From contig JAFAAN010000141.1 of NCBI GenBank assembly GCA_023426545.1, positions 1-32,087 on the forward strand: a stretch of DNA of 32,087 nucleotides, in the 5' to 3' direction. The translations under genes and the position numbers were made by a program. Source of the stretch: Pseudomonadota bacterium. Lineage in GTDB: Bacteria; Myxococcota; Myxococcia; Myxococcales; Myxococcaceae. Shown here in pieces: positions 1 to 8,612 of this stretch; position 1 is the stretch's first letter; every line of letters begins with the position of its first letter. The notes under the pieces were generated by a model. The model ran no database searches. It had not been told where the DNA came from and saw nothing but the letters and a program-made list of their open reading frames with translations.

Positions 1-496
1 GGCCGGGGCCGCTGCTCGCGGGCCGGGGCGGGGAGCGGGGAGCGGGCTCCGCGCGGCGCCGTCCGGGGCGCTGGGCCGGGTCCGGCGGAGGGACCCGTGG
101 CGTCAGCCGGCTGAGCGCCTCCTGAAGGAACCAGAGGTCCTCCCGCGGCGTCCCCTGCTTGCGCACCACCGCCGCGGGGCGGCCGTCCCGCAGCAGCAGG
201 TAGCCCGTGGCCGCCGCGTAGGCCTCGTCCCGGTTGCCTGGATGGAGCCGGTCGCCCAGGTCTCCCAGCGGATCCCTCCACATGCCCTCGGTGGTGCCCT
301 CGTCGGCCACCAGCACCTGCGACAGCACCTCGCCATGGAGCCGCTCCAGCGTGGCGAAGGGCTCGCGCGCCTCCGGCGACCGCATGGCCGCCCCGTGGCG
401 GACACCCGTCACGAGCAACAACCCCCGCGTCGAGGCCACCCGGGCGAAGAGCTGCTCGCGCACCATCCTGTCGGAAAAGTAGAGGACCCACTGCAC
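1..496 (-). CDS. Hypothetical protein, truncated at the left edge
   Basis: The reading frame starts at a GTG (494-496) and runs off the left edge, so its C-terminus is missing. The protein begins VQWVLYFSDRMVREQLFARV. After about 130 ordered residues it becomes rich in Pro, Arg and Ala, which looks like a linker to a missing domain. The segment GYLLLRDGRPAAVVRK, with strand-loop-strand character, resembles the second half of a thioredoxin-like fold. No CxxC motif is visible, so this is weak. An in-frame ATG at 464-466 is an alternative start. The GTG is preferred because hydrophobic strand-like residues (WVLYF) lie between the two; neither has a convincing ribosome-binding site. The gene is divergent from the aminopeptidase at 680, with 183 bp between them. 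I do not recognise the family. Confidence 0.6.
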   Translation of the reverse strand, partial: MQWVLYFSDRMVREQLFARVASTRGLLLVTGVRHGAAMRSPEAREPFATLERLHGEVLSQVLVADEGTTEGMWRDPLGDLGDRLHPGNRDEAYAAATGYLLLRDGRPAAVVRKQGTPREDLWFLQEALSRLTPRVPPPDPAQRPGRRRAEPAPRSPPRPASSGPG

Positions 497-679
497 GGTG
501 GTCCGAGCCTACCCGGTCAATGCCGCCCCGCGCGCGGCCAGAGACGTGCCACCGACCCATGGGGTGGTCCGGGCCTCCGACGTTCTCTTCAGGACTTCGT
601 CGATACCTGACGCTCGCCGGCCCTGGGGTGCACTCCTCCTCGACGGTGGCGCGGGCTTGCGGAAGAGTTCCCACTGCCC

Positions 680-3328
680 ATGCGCTGCTGCCACCGTCAC
701 GCCTCCGAGCCCATCCCGACCGGCCCCCGCCCCTTCTGCCTCCCCGGCGCCACCGAGCACTACGCCGCCGAGCGGCCCGTGCGCGCCGAGCACGTCCGCA
801 TCGAGGTGGACCTCGACTTCGACCAGCAGCGCGTCACCGGCGTCTGCACCACCCGCCTCTCCGCCGTGCGCTCCGTCCACACCGTCACCTTCGACGCCGT
901 GGACCTCGACGTCTCCGAGGTCCATGTGGACGGACGCGCCGCGCGCTTCTCCAACTCCGGCGCCCACGTCCGCGTGGAGCTGCCCGCGCCGCTCGACGCC
1001 GGGCGCGCCTGCGAGGTGGCCATCCGCTACGCGGCCCGTCCCCGACGCGGCCTCTACTTCTGGGGCCCCGACGCCGCCTATCCCCAGCGCCCCCGCCAGG
1101 CGTGGACGCAGGGGCAGGACATCGACGCGCGCGCCTGGTTCCCCTGCCTGGACACACCCGCCCAGAAGGCCACCACCGAGGTCATCGCCACCTTCCCCGA
1201 GCCGATGACGTCCCTCTCCAACGGCAACCTGGTGAGCAGCCGCGTCCACGACGGACGCCGCACCCAGCACTACCGGATGGAGCAGCCGCACGCGCCGTAC
1301 CTCGTCACGCTGGTGGTGGGCGAGTTCGAGGAGGCCACCGACACCGCGGGCACCGTGCCCCTGCGCTACCTCTTCCCCAAGGGCCGCCAGGAGGACGCCC
1401 TACGCTGCGTGCGCCGCACGCCGGAGATGGTGCGCGTCTTCCAGGAGGTCACGGGGGAACCCTACCCCTGGAGCAGCTATGCCCAGGTCTTCGTCACCGA
1501 GTTCATCCTCGGCGGCATGGAGAACACCTCCGCCACCAGCCTCACCGACACCGTCCTCCACGACGCGCGCGCCCAGCCGGACTACAACGCCGAGCCGCTC
1601 ATCTCCCACGAGCTGGCCCACCAGTGGTTCGGCGACCTGCTCACCTGCCGCGACTGGCCGCACGGCTGGCTCAACGAGGGCTTCGCCACGTGGCTCGAGA
1701 TGCTGTGGAAGGAGCGCGCCGATGGGCTGGACGAGGCCGACCAGCACCGGCTCGTCGACCTGGAGGCCTACCTGGGCGAGGCGCGCGAGCGCTATGCGCG
1801 CCCCCTCGTCGCGCGCCGCTTCCACGCGCCCATGGACGTCTTCGACCGGCACCTCTACGAGAAGGGCGCGCTGGTGTTGCACGAGCTGCGCCGCCGGCTC
1901 GGAGACACGCTGTTCTTCAAGGGCCTGCGACACTACGTCGCGCGGCACCGCCACGGCTCCGTGGAGACGGTGGACCTGGCCCGCGCGTTCGAGGAGGCCA
2001 CCGGCCACAACCTGGATGCCTTCTTCGACCAGTACGTCTTCGCCCCCGGCCACCCCGAGCTGAAGGTCGAGGTCCGCTACGACGCCGAGGAGGCCCGGCT
2101 CCGCGTCCACGTGCGGCAGACGCAGTCCACCGGGGACGGTGTGCCGGTGTTCCGCCTGCCGCTGGACGTGGCGCTCACCGTCGAGGGCCGCGACACCGTC
2201 CACCGGCTGGAGGTGACGGACGCGGAGCACGCGTTCCACCTGCCCTGCCCCAGCGCGCCCTCGCAGGTGCGCGTGGACCCGCGCCGCGACGTGCTCGGCA
2301 CCCTCACCGTGGACAAGTCCGCCGGCCTGTGGATGGAGGAGCTGCGCGCCGCGCCGGAGATGCGCGCGCGCACCGAGGCCGCCGCGGCCCTGGGCAAGAA
2401 CGGCGGCTACCGCGCCGTGGACGCGCTGGGCGCGGCGCTCGCGGACACCGGCGTCTTCTGGGGCACCCGCGCCGCGTGCGCGAAGTCGCTGGGCCGCATC
2501 CGCACACCGGAGGCCCGCACGCGGCTGCTCGCCGAGCTGGGCGCAGAGCATCCCCGGGTGCGCCGCGCGGTGGTGGCCGCGCTGGGTGAGTTCCGCCGGG
2601 ACGCGGAGGTGACGGCGCGCCTGCACACCCTGGTGGCGGGCGGAGACGCCAGCTACTTCGTGGAGGCGGAGGCCCTCCGCAGCTACGGCAAGGTGCGCGC
2701 CCCGGACGCGCTGGCCGTCCTGGAGGCCGCCCTCGCCCGGCCCTCGTACCAGGACGTCATCGCCGTGGGCGCGGTGGACGGGCTCGCCGAGTCACAGGAC
2801 CCGGCCGCCTTCCCCCTCGTCCTCGCGCGCACCGCCTATGGCCACGCCTCCCCCCTGCGCCGCGCCGCCACGCTCGCGGTGGCGAAGCTGGCGGAAGCCG
2901 CGGGCCGCAAGCGCGAGGCCGTGGACCTGCTCACCGAGCTGCTCCGGGACCCCATCTTCCGCGTGCGGATGGGCGTCTTCGAGGCGGCGCGCGCCCTGGG
3001 CGACCGCCGCCTCCTCCCCGCGCTGGAGCAGACGCCGCTCGTGGACGCCATCGCCCGGCGCGCGGCCCGCGAGACGGTGCGCTTCCTGCGCGAGGGCGAG
3101 CCCCAGGCCCGCGAGGTGACGTCGCTGCGCGAAGAGGTGGACCGGCTCCAGGAGGAGACACGCGCCCTGCGGGAGCGGCTGGAGGTCCTCGCGCTGAAGG
3201 CCCCCGAGCCCACCCGCTCGCGGAGCGGCGGGGCGAAGGCGAAGGCGAAGGCGCCTCGAAAGCAGGCCCCTCCGCGCGCCAGCGCCCGCAAGGCGGCGAC
3301 ACGCGGACGGCGGGGCAGGCAGCGGTAG
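680..3328 (+). CDS. M1-family zinc aminopeptidase with C-terminal HEAT repeats and basic tail
   Basis: Zinc metallopeptidase predicted to remove N-terminal amino acids from peptides. The M1 signature is complete: exopeptidase motif GGMEN at residues 278-282 (a GAMEN variant), zinc motif HELAH at 310-314, third zinc ligand E333 in NEGFA exactly 18 residues later, and the likely transition-state tyrosine Y393 in LYEKG. Residues about 25-215 form the N-terminal beta domain. Residues about 550-790 are repeating helical pairs typical of HEAT repeats. Residues 812-841 are a heptad-rich coiled coil, and the last 40 residues are Lys/Arg/Ala-rich, resembling a histone-H1-like tail. No signal peptide is apparent, so a cytoplasmic location is likely. 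At 882 residues it has the usual family length, but the coiled coil and basic tail are unusual. The ATG lacks a strong ribosome-binding site. Confidence 0.93.
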   Translation: MRCCHRHASEPIPTGPRPFCLPGATEHYAAERPVRAEHVRIEVDLDFDQQRVTGVCTTRLSAVRSVHTVTFDAVDLDVSEVHVDGRAARFSNSGAHVRVELPAPLDAGRACEVAIRYAARPRRGLYFWGPDAAYPQRPRQAWTQGQDIDARAWFPCLDTPAQKATTEVIATFPEPMTSLSNGNLVSSRVHDGRRTQHYRMEQPHAPYLVTLVVGEFEEATDTAGTVPLRYLFPKGRQEDALRCVRRTPEMVRVFQEVTGEPYPWSSYAQVFVTEFILGGMENTSATSLTDTVLHDARAQPDYNAEPLISHELAHQWFGDLLTCRDWPHGWLNEGFATWLEMLWKERADGLDEADQHRLVDLEAYLGEARERYARPLVARRFHAPMDVFDRHLYEKGALVLHELRRRLGDTLFFKGLRHYVARHRHGSVETVDLARAFEEATGHNLDAFFDQYVFAPGHPELKVEVRYDAEEARLRVHVRQTQSTGDGVPVFRLPLDVALTVEGRDTVHRLEVTDAEHAFHLPCPSAPSQVRVDPRRDVLGTLTVDKSAGLWMEELRAAPEMRARTEAAAALGKNGGYRAVDALGAALADTGVFWGTRAACAKSLGRIRTPEARTRLLAELGAEHPRVRRAVVAALGEFRRDAEVTARLHTLVAGGDASYFVEAEALRSYGKVRAPDALAVLEAALARPSYQDVIAVGAVDGLAESQDPAAFPLVLARTAYGHASPLRRAATLAVAKLAEAAGRKREAVDLLTELLRDPIFRVRMGVFEAARALGDRRLLPALEQTPLVDAIARRAARETVRFLREGEPQAREVTSLREEVDRLQEETRALRERLEVLALKAPEPTRSRSGGAKAKAKAPRKQAPPRASARKAATRGRRGRQR

Positions 3329-3522
3329 CAGAGCGCCTGCCCGGCCGCTCCCCGGTCGGACCTGGCGTTCACCCGGGCTCCCTCCGCGTTGGAGCCGCAG
3401 ATTGTGCCTCCAATGCCTACTTGTATGGAAAGGGACACGCCCTCCGCATGTCGCGTCGAGGCATATCGAGTCCCCGTGTTCCGGAACGCCGGCTGTGTGG
3501 GCCTGCGAGCCTCGAGGAGAGC

Positions 3523-5070
3523 ATGGCTGGAGCCTCAGACGAGTTCAGTGCGTGGCTGGATGCCGCCGTGGACCCGTTCGTGGCGTGCGACGCCCGGGAG
3601 CACATCCGCTTCCTCAACGCCGCCGCGGAGCGGCTGCTCGGCTGGAAGCGCGAGGAGCTGGTGGGGCAACCGGCGACCCGGCTCTTCCCCCGGCGGCTGA
3701 GGCAGCATGGCGGGAGGAGCCTGCTTCGCCACCTGCTCTCCCGCCGGGCCGCGCTCGGGGGACGGGCCACCCGCGTGCTCGCGTGCCGCAAGGATGGCGC
3801 CGAAGTCCTGGTCGAGCTGACGGTGGGCGCCTCTGGCCACGGCCCCGACGAGCGCATCGTCCTCAACTTCCGCCGCCTGCACGAGGTCATCGACATCGTG
3901 GACGAGCCCGTGGAGCACGTGCTGCCCGGGCACGAGACGGAGAGCGTGGGCGGCGACGCGCTCTTCCGCATCGTCGTGGAGAACGCGCCCCTGGGCATCC
4001 TCTACTTCGACCCGCGCGCCATCGTCATCGCGTGCAACGAGCTGTTCGTGCGCATCATCGGGTCGCCCAAGCGCCTGCTGGTGGGCCTCAACCTGCTGTC
4101 GCTGCGGGACGAGAACATCCTCCACTGCGTCCGCGAGTCGCTGGCCGGCCACACCTGCGAGTACGAGGGGGAATACCGCGCCACCACCTCCGACAAGCAG
4201 ACGCCGGTCCACGTGCGCTTCGCGCCCTGCTTCAACTCCGCCGGCCAGCTCGAGGGCGGCATCGGCATCGTCGAGGACATCTCCGAGCGGCGCCGCGCCG
4301 AGCGCGAGCGAGAGCGCCTGTACCGCGAGGCCCAGGAGGCCATCCGCGTGCGCGACGACTTCCTCTCCATCGCCTCGCATGAGCTGAAGACGCCGCTCAC
4401 CCCGCTGAGCCTCCGGCTGGCCACGCTGGAGCGCCGGCTGGAGCGCGGCGAGCGCGTGGACCCGGCCACCCTGCGCCAGGCGCGCCTGCACCTGCTGCGC
4501 ATCACCAGCCTCATCAACGACCTGCTGGACGCCTCGCGCATCGAGGCGGGACGGCTCGCCCTGCACCCGGAGGCCACCCGCCTGGAAGGGCTGGTGACGA
4601 ACGTCCTGCGCGGCCTGGAGCCCCACCGGGGCAACCACACGCTGCGCTTCGACGCGCCCGAACAACCCGTACAGGTGAGCGTGGACCCCTTCCGGATGGA
4701 GCAGGTGCTGTCCAACCTGGTGGAGAACGCGTTCAAGTACAGCCCGCACGGCGGCACCGTCCGCGTAAGCCTGCGCCAGCGCGGCGGGCTCGCGCTGCTG
4801 TCGGTATCGGACGAAGGCATCGGCATCCCGCCGGACCAGCAGAAGCTGCTCTTCGACCGCTACTTCCGCGCGCGCAACGTCTCCGCCCGCTCCTTCGGGG
4901 GCCTGGGCCTGGGGCTCTACATCAGCCGGGACATCGTGGAGCGCCACGGCGGCCGGATTTGGGTGGAGAGCGAGCCCGGACACGGGGCCACCTTCCACGT
5001 CGCCCTTCCCCTGATGGCCGGCGCTCCCGCCCAGCCGCCCATGGAGACACCCGGGCCGCTCATCCACTGA
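3523..5070 (+). CDS. Soluble PAS-PAS sensor histidine kinase (orphan)
   Basis: Predicted two-component kinase of 515 residues. Residues about 8-90 and 145-260 are PAS-like domains. A short charged helix then leads into a HisKA domain with phosphoacceptor H286 in SHELKTPLTPL. The HATPase_c domain has an N box (N398, E401, N402 in NLVENAFKYS), a G1 box (D430 in DEGIGI) and a G2 box (459-465, GGLGLGL). There are no transmembrane segments, so it probably senses a cytoplasmic signal. The frame is open further upstream, but the ATG at 3523 is chosen because GAGGAG lies just before it and the first PAS domain starts shortly after. No response regulator gene is adjacent, so its partner must be encoded elsewhere. 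The two PAS domains show no obvious haem or flavin motif by eye. Confidence 0.93.
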   Translation: MAGASDEFSAWLDAAVDPFVACDAREHIRFLNAAAERLLGWKREELVGQPATRLFPRRLRQHGGRSLLRHLLSRRAALGGRATRVLACRKDGAEVLVELTVGASGHGPDERIVLNFRRLHEVIDIVDEPVEHVLPGHETESVGGDALFRIVVENAPLGILYFDPRAIVIACNELFVRIIGSPKRLLVGLNLLSLRDENILHCVRESLAGHTCEYEGEYRATTSDKQTPVHVRFAPCFNSAGQLEGGIGIVEDISERRRAERERERLYREAQEAIRVRDDFLSIASHELKTPLTPLSLRLATLERRLERGERVDPATLRQARLHLLRITSLINDLLDASRIEAGRLALHPEATRLEGLVTNVLRGLEPHRGNHTLRFDAPEQPVQVSVDPFRMEQVLSNLVENAFKYSPHGGTVRVSLRQRGGLALLSVSDEGIGIPPDQQKLLFDRYFRARNVSARSFGGLGLGLYISRDIVERHGGRIWVESEPGHGATFHVALPLMAGAPAQPPMETPGPLIH

Positions 5071-5167
5071 AACTCCGCCACCCGGCCCTCCGCAAGAATG
5101 ACAGGGGTGACGGTCCGCCATGGGCCATCGGACCGGGGGAAGCGCCTGGATTCGCACGCTTCCAGCG

Positions 5168-5185
5168 CTGGCATGGCGGCTGCTG
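5168..5185 (+). promoter_or_regulatory. Sigma-54 (-24/-12) promoter
   Basis: TGGCATGGCGGCTGCTG at 5169-5185 matches the sigma-54 consensus TGGCAYG-N4-TTGCW except for one T-to-C change. The GG (5170-5171) and GC (5182-5183) are exactly ten bases apart. A start site near 5195 would give a leader of about 30 nt carrying AGGAGG and then the ATG at 5225. An enhancer-binding activator would be required; no activator site was identified. Confidence 0.6.
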
Positions 5186-5224
5186 TAGCGAACGGCGGAG
5201 GATGGACTTCACAGGAGGAAGACC

Positions 5225-5392
5225 ATGGCGACCGACACACCTGCTTGGACTCGCGACAACGAAGGCTGGCTCGTCCGCGTGAAGGTGGGCGGGCGCATCC
5301 AGGAGGTGCGCTGCGCCACCGAGAGCCAGGCGCGCTACTTCGCCACCGTGCTGGCGATGAACCCACCCAAGCACTCGAAGCTGCGCAATTAG
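5225..5392 (+). CDS. Small conserved-looking protein, 55 residues
   Basis: Starts MATDTPAWTRDNEGWLVRVK and ends HSKLRN. It has a strong ribosome-binding site, AGGAGG at 5213-5218, seven bases before the ATG. The sequence has an amphipathic strand pattern (GWLVRVKVGGRIQEVRC) followed by a helix (SQARYFATVLAM), suggesting a small alpha/beta fold. There is one Cys (C30), no signal peptide and no membrane helix. It sits 154 bp after the histidine kinase gene, behind its own sigma-54-type promoter, so it is probably a separate regulated transcript. Its stop lies 12 bp from the convergent tspO stop. I do not recognise the family. The strong ribosome-binding site, codon-position bias and promoter together support a real gene. 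Confidence 0.72.
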   Translation: MATDTPAWTRDNEGWLVRVKVGGRIQEVRCATESQARYFATVLAMNPPKHSKLRN

Positions 5393-5404
5393 GAGACGGG
5401 GGGC

Positions 5405-5950
5405 TCAGGGATTGAGCCGGACGATTTCGGCGTTGAGCACGTTCGCGAAGCCCACCCACCCCAGGTATGGCGCCGCCATCCAGGCCGCGGGGCGGTCCAC
5501 GTCCCGGGTGGCGGCGGCGTAGGCCGTCGCGCTCCCCAGCAGCGCCAGGTTGTCCACGAGCGCCCGGCGCGGCTCGCGCCTGCCGAAGAAGAGCCAGGAC
5601 CAGGCCGCGTTGCAGCCCATCTGCACGCCCCACCACGCCAGGGCCTTGGAGCGCGCTGGCCCCGCCGGTGCAGTCCACACCCGCCAGCCGGAGAGGGCGA
5701 TGAGGCCATACAGCACCGTCCAGACCGGACCGAACGCCCTGGGCGGCGGCTGGAACGCGGGCTTGCGCAGGCGCCGGTACCAGCGCGTATCCGCGGAGCT
5801 GACCCGGGCGCCCAGGGCCGCCGCGCCGAAGGTCAGGGCCCCGAAGATGCCCAGCGCCACGGCGGACTCCCTGCGCAGCGTGGGGTTGAGGGCCGTGCGC
5901 CGCACCGGGCACGGCATCGTCCGCGTCGTCGGTTCCACCGTCCAGTCCAT
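5405..5950 (-). CDS. tspO: TspO/MBR family membrane protein
   Basis: Five-helix membrane protein of the TspO/translocator-protein family, which binds porphyrins and related ligands and is linked to stress and tetrapyrrole regulation in bacteria. Family motifs are clear: the proline-rich loop PAFQPPPRAFGPVWTVLY, and the third-helix region with WSWLFF followed by a charged turn. The protein has 181 residues. It carries an N-terminal extension of about 28 residues before the first helix (VALGIFGALTFGAAALGA), so it is slightly long for the family. The ATG at 5948-5950 is preceded by GGGGAGG about six bases upstream. The gene is divergent from the DUF924 gene (123 bp between starts) and convergent with the 55-residue gene. 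A later in-frame Met at residue 12 is a possible alternative start. Confidence 0.88.
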   Translation of the reverse strand: MDWTVEPTTRTMPCPVRRTALNPTLRRESAVALGIFGALTFGAAALGARVSSADTRWYRRLRKPAFQPPPRAFGPVWTVLYGLIALSGWRVWTAPAGPARSKALAWWGVQMGCNAAWSWLFFGRREPRRALVDNLALLGSATAYAAATRDVDRPAAWMAAPYLGWVGFANVLNAEIVRLNP

Positions 5951-6073
5951 CCGCGACCTCCCCGGCGGAGCCCCCGCCAGTGTCCGGTGGAAGGTGGTAC
6001 CGGCGGCCCCGGCCGGCCACCCCGCCTCACGCCGGTGTACGGTTTCATTCCCTCGTTGACGAAGGAGCGTCGC

Positions 6074-6628
6074 ATGGCGAGCGCGGAGGAAATCCTCGGC
6101 TTCTGGTTCGGGCAACCGCGAGAGCGATGGTTCATGCGGGACCAGGCGTTCGACGACGAGTGCCGACGCCGCTTCTTCCCCGCCGTCGAGCGCGCCGCCG
6201 CGGGCGAACTGGACGCCTGGCGGGACGAGGCCCGCAGCTGCGTGGCCCTGCTCCTGCTGCTGGACCAGTTCCCGCGCAACCTCTTCCGTGGAACGCCCCG
6301 GGCCTTCGCCGCGGACGAGCGGGCGCGCGAGGTGGCCCGGCACGCCCTGGCGCGCGGCCTGGACATGTCCCTGCCGCCCCTGTGGCGGTGGTTCATGTAC
6401 CTGCCCTTCGAACACAGCGAGTCCCTCAACGACCAGCGGCTCTCGGTGGCCCTGTTCGAGGTGCTCGCGCTGTACCACGCCGACAGCCAGGGCGCGCTCG
6501 ACTACGCCCGGCAGCACCGGGACATCATCCAGCGCTTCGGCCGCTTCCCCCATCGCAACGTGACGCTGGGGCGGCCGACCACCCCGGAGGAGTCCGACTT
6601 CCTCCAGGAGCCGGGCTCCGCCTTCTGA
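6074..6628 (+). CDS. DUF924 family protein
   Basis: All-helical cytoplasmic protein of 184 residues. The family pattern is recognisable throughout: ILGFWFG near the N-terminus, then a central LLLLDQFPRNLFRGTPRAFA block, the WRWFMYLPFEHSE segment and the C-terminal GRFPHRN motif. These are the conserved blocks of DUF924, a helical-repeat family of unknown biochemical role. The ATG at 6074 follows AAGGAG by six bases; upstream in-frame sequence is GC-rich and lacks family similarity. Its stop is only three bases from the convergent stop of the ferritin-like gene, leaving no room for a separate terminator. Confidence 0.9.
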   Translation: MASAEEILGFWFGQPRERWFMRDQAFDDECRRRFFPAVERAAAGELDAWRDEARSCVALLLLLDQFPRNLFRGTPRAFAADERAREVARHALARGLDMSLPPLWRWFMYLPFEHSESLNDQRLSVALFEVLALYHADSQGALDYARQHRDIIQRFGRFPHRNVTLGRPTTPEESDFLQEPGSAF

Positions 6629-6631
6629 GCG

Positions 6632-7405
6632 CTACACCGGCGGCTGCGCGCCCGCGCGCTCCTCGGGGCGAGGGACCCTGCGCGCCTCCCCCTCGACGCC
6701 CGCGACCAGCCAGCCGCGCACCCACTGGAGGTGCTGCACCTCCGAGTCCAGCGCGAGCTGGAAGCGGTCCGCCAGCGTGTCATGGCCCAGGCCGCGCGCC
6801 AGCTCGATGAGCATCTCCCAGCAGGCGTTGTCCGCCAGCTCCGCCACCAGCAGCGCCTCCAGGGACTGGCGCAGGTTGGCCCTCGGGTCCGCGATGAGGG
6901 CGGGAATCCCCTGGGAAATCACGGACGTCACGTCCGCGCTGGGTGTCATCGCCGTGGGGTCGGCCCCCAGCGACTTCAGCGCCTCGGTGAGCATGAGGAA
7001 GTGGGACAGCTCGTCGTTGTAGATTTTCTCCAGCCCCTCGCGCGTGGGCCCGCCGTCCCAGCCACCATAGACGTCGAACTTCGCGAGCGCGCCCTCGTAG
7101 AGCCGGGTGCCGGTGCGCTCGAAGGCCAGCCGCTCACCGAGCTTGTCGATGAAGACGGTGGGCTTGGCCCCCTTGAGCGTGTCCACGGCCGTCTTCGCCA
7201 CGCCCTTGAGGCTGGCCGGAGGCGGCACGCTCCCCAGCCCCTCTGAGTCCCGCGCGTAGATTTGCCGCACCTTGAGGATGAGCGAGCCGTCCCCCGGGTG
7301 GCTGGGCTGATGCTTCCGCGCCTCCTCGGTGATGTCCGCGCTGTCGATGGGCGAGGTGGCCACGCCCGTCCGGTTGCGTCCCATGTCGCTGCTGGTCGTC
7401 TTCAT
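6632..7405 (-). CDS. Ferritin-like di-iron domain protein, 257 residues
   Basis: A four-helix ferritin-like domain spans about residues 85-235 with a complete di-iron ligand pattern: E96 in helix 1, E132 and H135 (DELSH) in helix 2, E189 in helix 3, and E222 and H225 (EVQH) in helix 4. This E, ExxH, E, ExxH order is that of bacterioferritin and rubrerythrin-type proteins, so iron binding with oxygen or peroxide chemistry is likely; the substrate is unknown. The first 80 residues are polar, with no signal peptide. The ATG at 7403-7405 lies one base after the stop of the upstream gene (TGA-C-ATG), which indicates translational coupling. An AAGG sequence nine bases upstream may assist initiation. 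The C-terminus is Pro/Glu-rich. The family is not a named one I recognise. Confidence 0.82.
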   Translation of the reverse strand: MKTTSSDMGRNRTGVATSPIDSADITEEARKHQPSHPGDGSLILKVRQIYARDSEGLGSVPPPASLKGVAKTAVDTLKGAKPTVFIDKLGERLAFERTGTRLYEGALAKFDVYGGWDGGPTREGLEKIYNDELSHFLMLTEALKSLGADPTAMTPSADVTSVISQGIPALIADPRANLRQSLEALLVAELADNACWEMLIELARGLGHDTLADRFQLALDSEVQHLQWVRGWLVAGVEGEARRVPRPEERAGAQPPV

Positions 7406-7406
7406 G

Positions 7407-8612
7407 TCAGTGAACCTTCTTTCCCTCGAACGTGGAGCCCATGCGCGGCGTGCGCGCGGCGAGCTCGGTGCCCGGAATCCATTTGTAGCCAGCGGCCACC
7501 GTCTCGGACGGTGAGCCATCGGAGTTGAGCTGGTCGCGCCAGACGAACGAGCGGTGGTCGCGTGGCAGCTCCGCCATGCGCACGTAGTCCTGACCGCTGG
7601 ACATGAGGTCCTCCTCCTGGTTCAGCGTCTTGCGGACGAAGTCGCGGTGCTCCTTGAAGCCGATGGGCTCCGGCAGCGTGGCCGGGAGCACCTCTGCCGC
7701 GTCACGCTTCTCCACGCGCTGGAAGATTTCCTTCACGTAGTGGAGCTGGCCCAGCTCGTAGTCCAGGAAGCGCTGCCAAATCTCCTTGATGCGCGGGTTC
7801 TTCTCGAAGGCCAGGCACGAATAGAAGTTGTAGACCTCACCGGCCTCGTGCAGCAGCCATCTCTCCAGCATCGACTCGTCCGGGTCGAGCAGTGACTCGT
7901 ACATCGACGTGTGCTGCTCCTCGACGGAGGCAATCTCCGCGTAGAGCTGGCGCGCCGTCGGGTCGCTGAAGAAGGGGCCAATCGTCATGTAGTAGTCGTG
8001 CGTCTGGTTCTCCGCCGCGGTGATGCTCATCGCGTGGAGCTTCGTCAGCGGGTGGGCGGTGCGCTTGTCATAGGGACGGCGCAGGTCATCCAACGGATAG
8101 CGATGCTCCACCGAGGTGGGCCGGCCGGGGATGATGTCCGTGTACGACTGGGTGATGTTGTTGGCGTCCTGGCCCTCCAGCCGGTCGTAGAGCGCGGAGT
8201 AGCGATACAGGTGGTCGAAGTCTTCCAGCAGACCGAACCGATAGGTCTGGGCCAGGTAGGGGTCTGGCTCACGCAGGGCCACGCTGGCCGTCACCTCGAT
8301 GGCGACCTGCTCGAAGCCCAGGGTGGTCTCCAGCGGGGTCTGGTCCGGGGGATTGAGCCAGTTGATGAGCGTCTGCTCGTACTGCTCCACGCGGCGAATC
8401 AGCGCCAGCGGCTCCCGGAGGTCTCGGTTCATGCGGGCGAAGACGTGCTTCGTCCGCAGCGCGTCCGACATGATGCCGTTCATGTAGATGACGCACACCC
8501 GGGTGAAGGCGTCATCATCCAGCTTGCTGTAGGGACGCCGGACGAGGTCCCTCCAGGTAAAGACCTGCTTGTCGAGCGGAACGCCTTTTTCTTGAAGGAT
8601 ATCCAGGGCCAC
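7407..8612 (-). CDS. Large ferritin-like domain protein, 401 residues
   Basis: Helical protein with metal-ligand motifs of a di-iron carboxylate protein: E201 and H205 (ENQTH), E231 and H234 (EEQH), E256 (HEAGEVYNFY), and E286 with H291 (DYELGQLH). An extra E130-H134 motif (EDFDH) lies in the N-terminal half, which may be a second, degenerate bundle. The GTG at 8610-8612 is chosen because AAAGGAGG ends five bases before it; the longer open frame upstream lacks such a signal. It is the first gene of a two-gene unit with the smaller ferritin-like gene. No signal peptide or membrane helix is seen. Function is unknown. The motifs suggest an oxidoreductase or iron-sequestering role, and the pair may form a hetero-complex. 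Confidence 0.82.
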   Translation of the reverse strand: MALDILQEKGVPLDKQVFTWRDLVRRPYSKLDDDAFTRVCVIYMNGIMSDALRTKHVFARMNRDLREPLALIRRVEQYEQTLINWLNPPDQTPLETTLGFEQVAIEVTASVALREPDPYLAQTYRFGLLEDFDHLYRYSALYDRLEGQDANNITQSYTDIIPGRPTSVEHRYPLDDLRRPYDKRTAHPLTKLHAMSITAAENQTHDYYMTIGPFFSDPTARQLYAEIASVEEQHTSMYESLLDPDESMLERWLLHEAGEVYNFYSCLAFEKNPRIKEIWQRFLDYELGQLHYVKEIFQRVEKRDAAEVLPATLPEPIGFKEHRDFVRKTLNQEEDLMSSGQDYVRMAELPRDHRSFVWRDQLNSDGSPSETVAAGYKWIPGTELAARTPRMGSTFEGKKVH

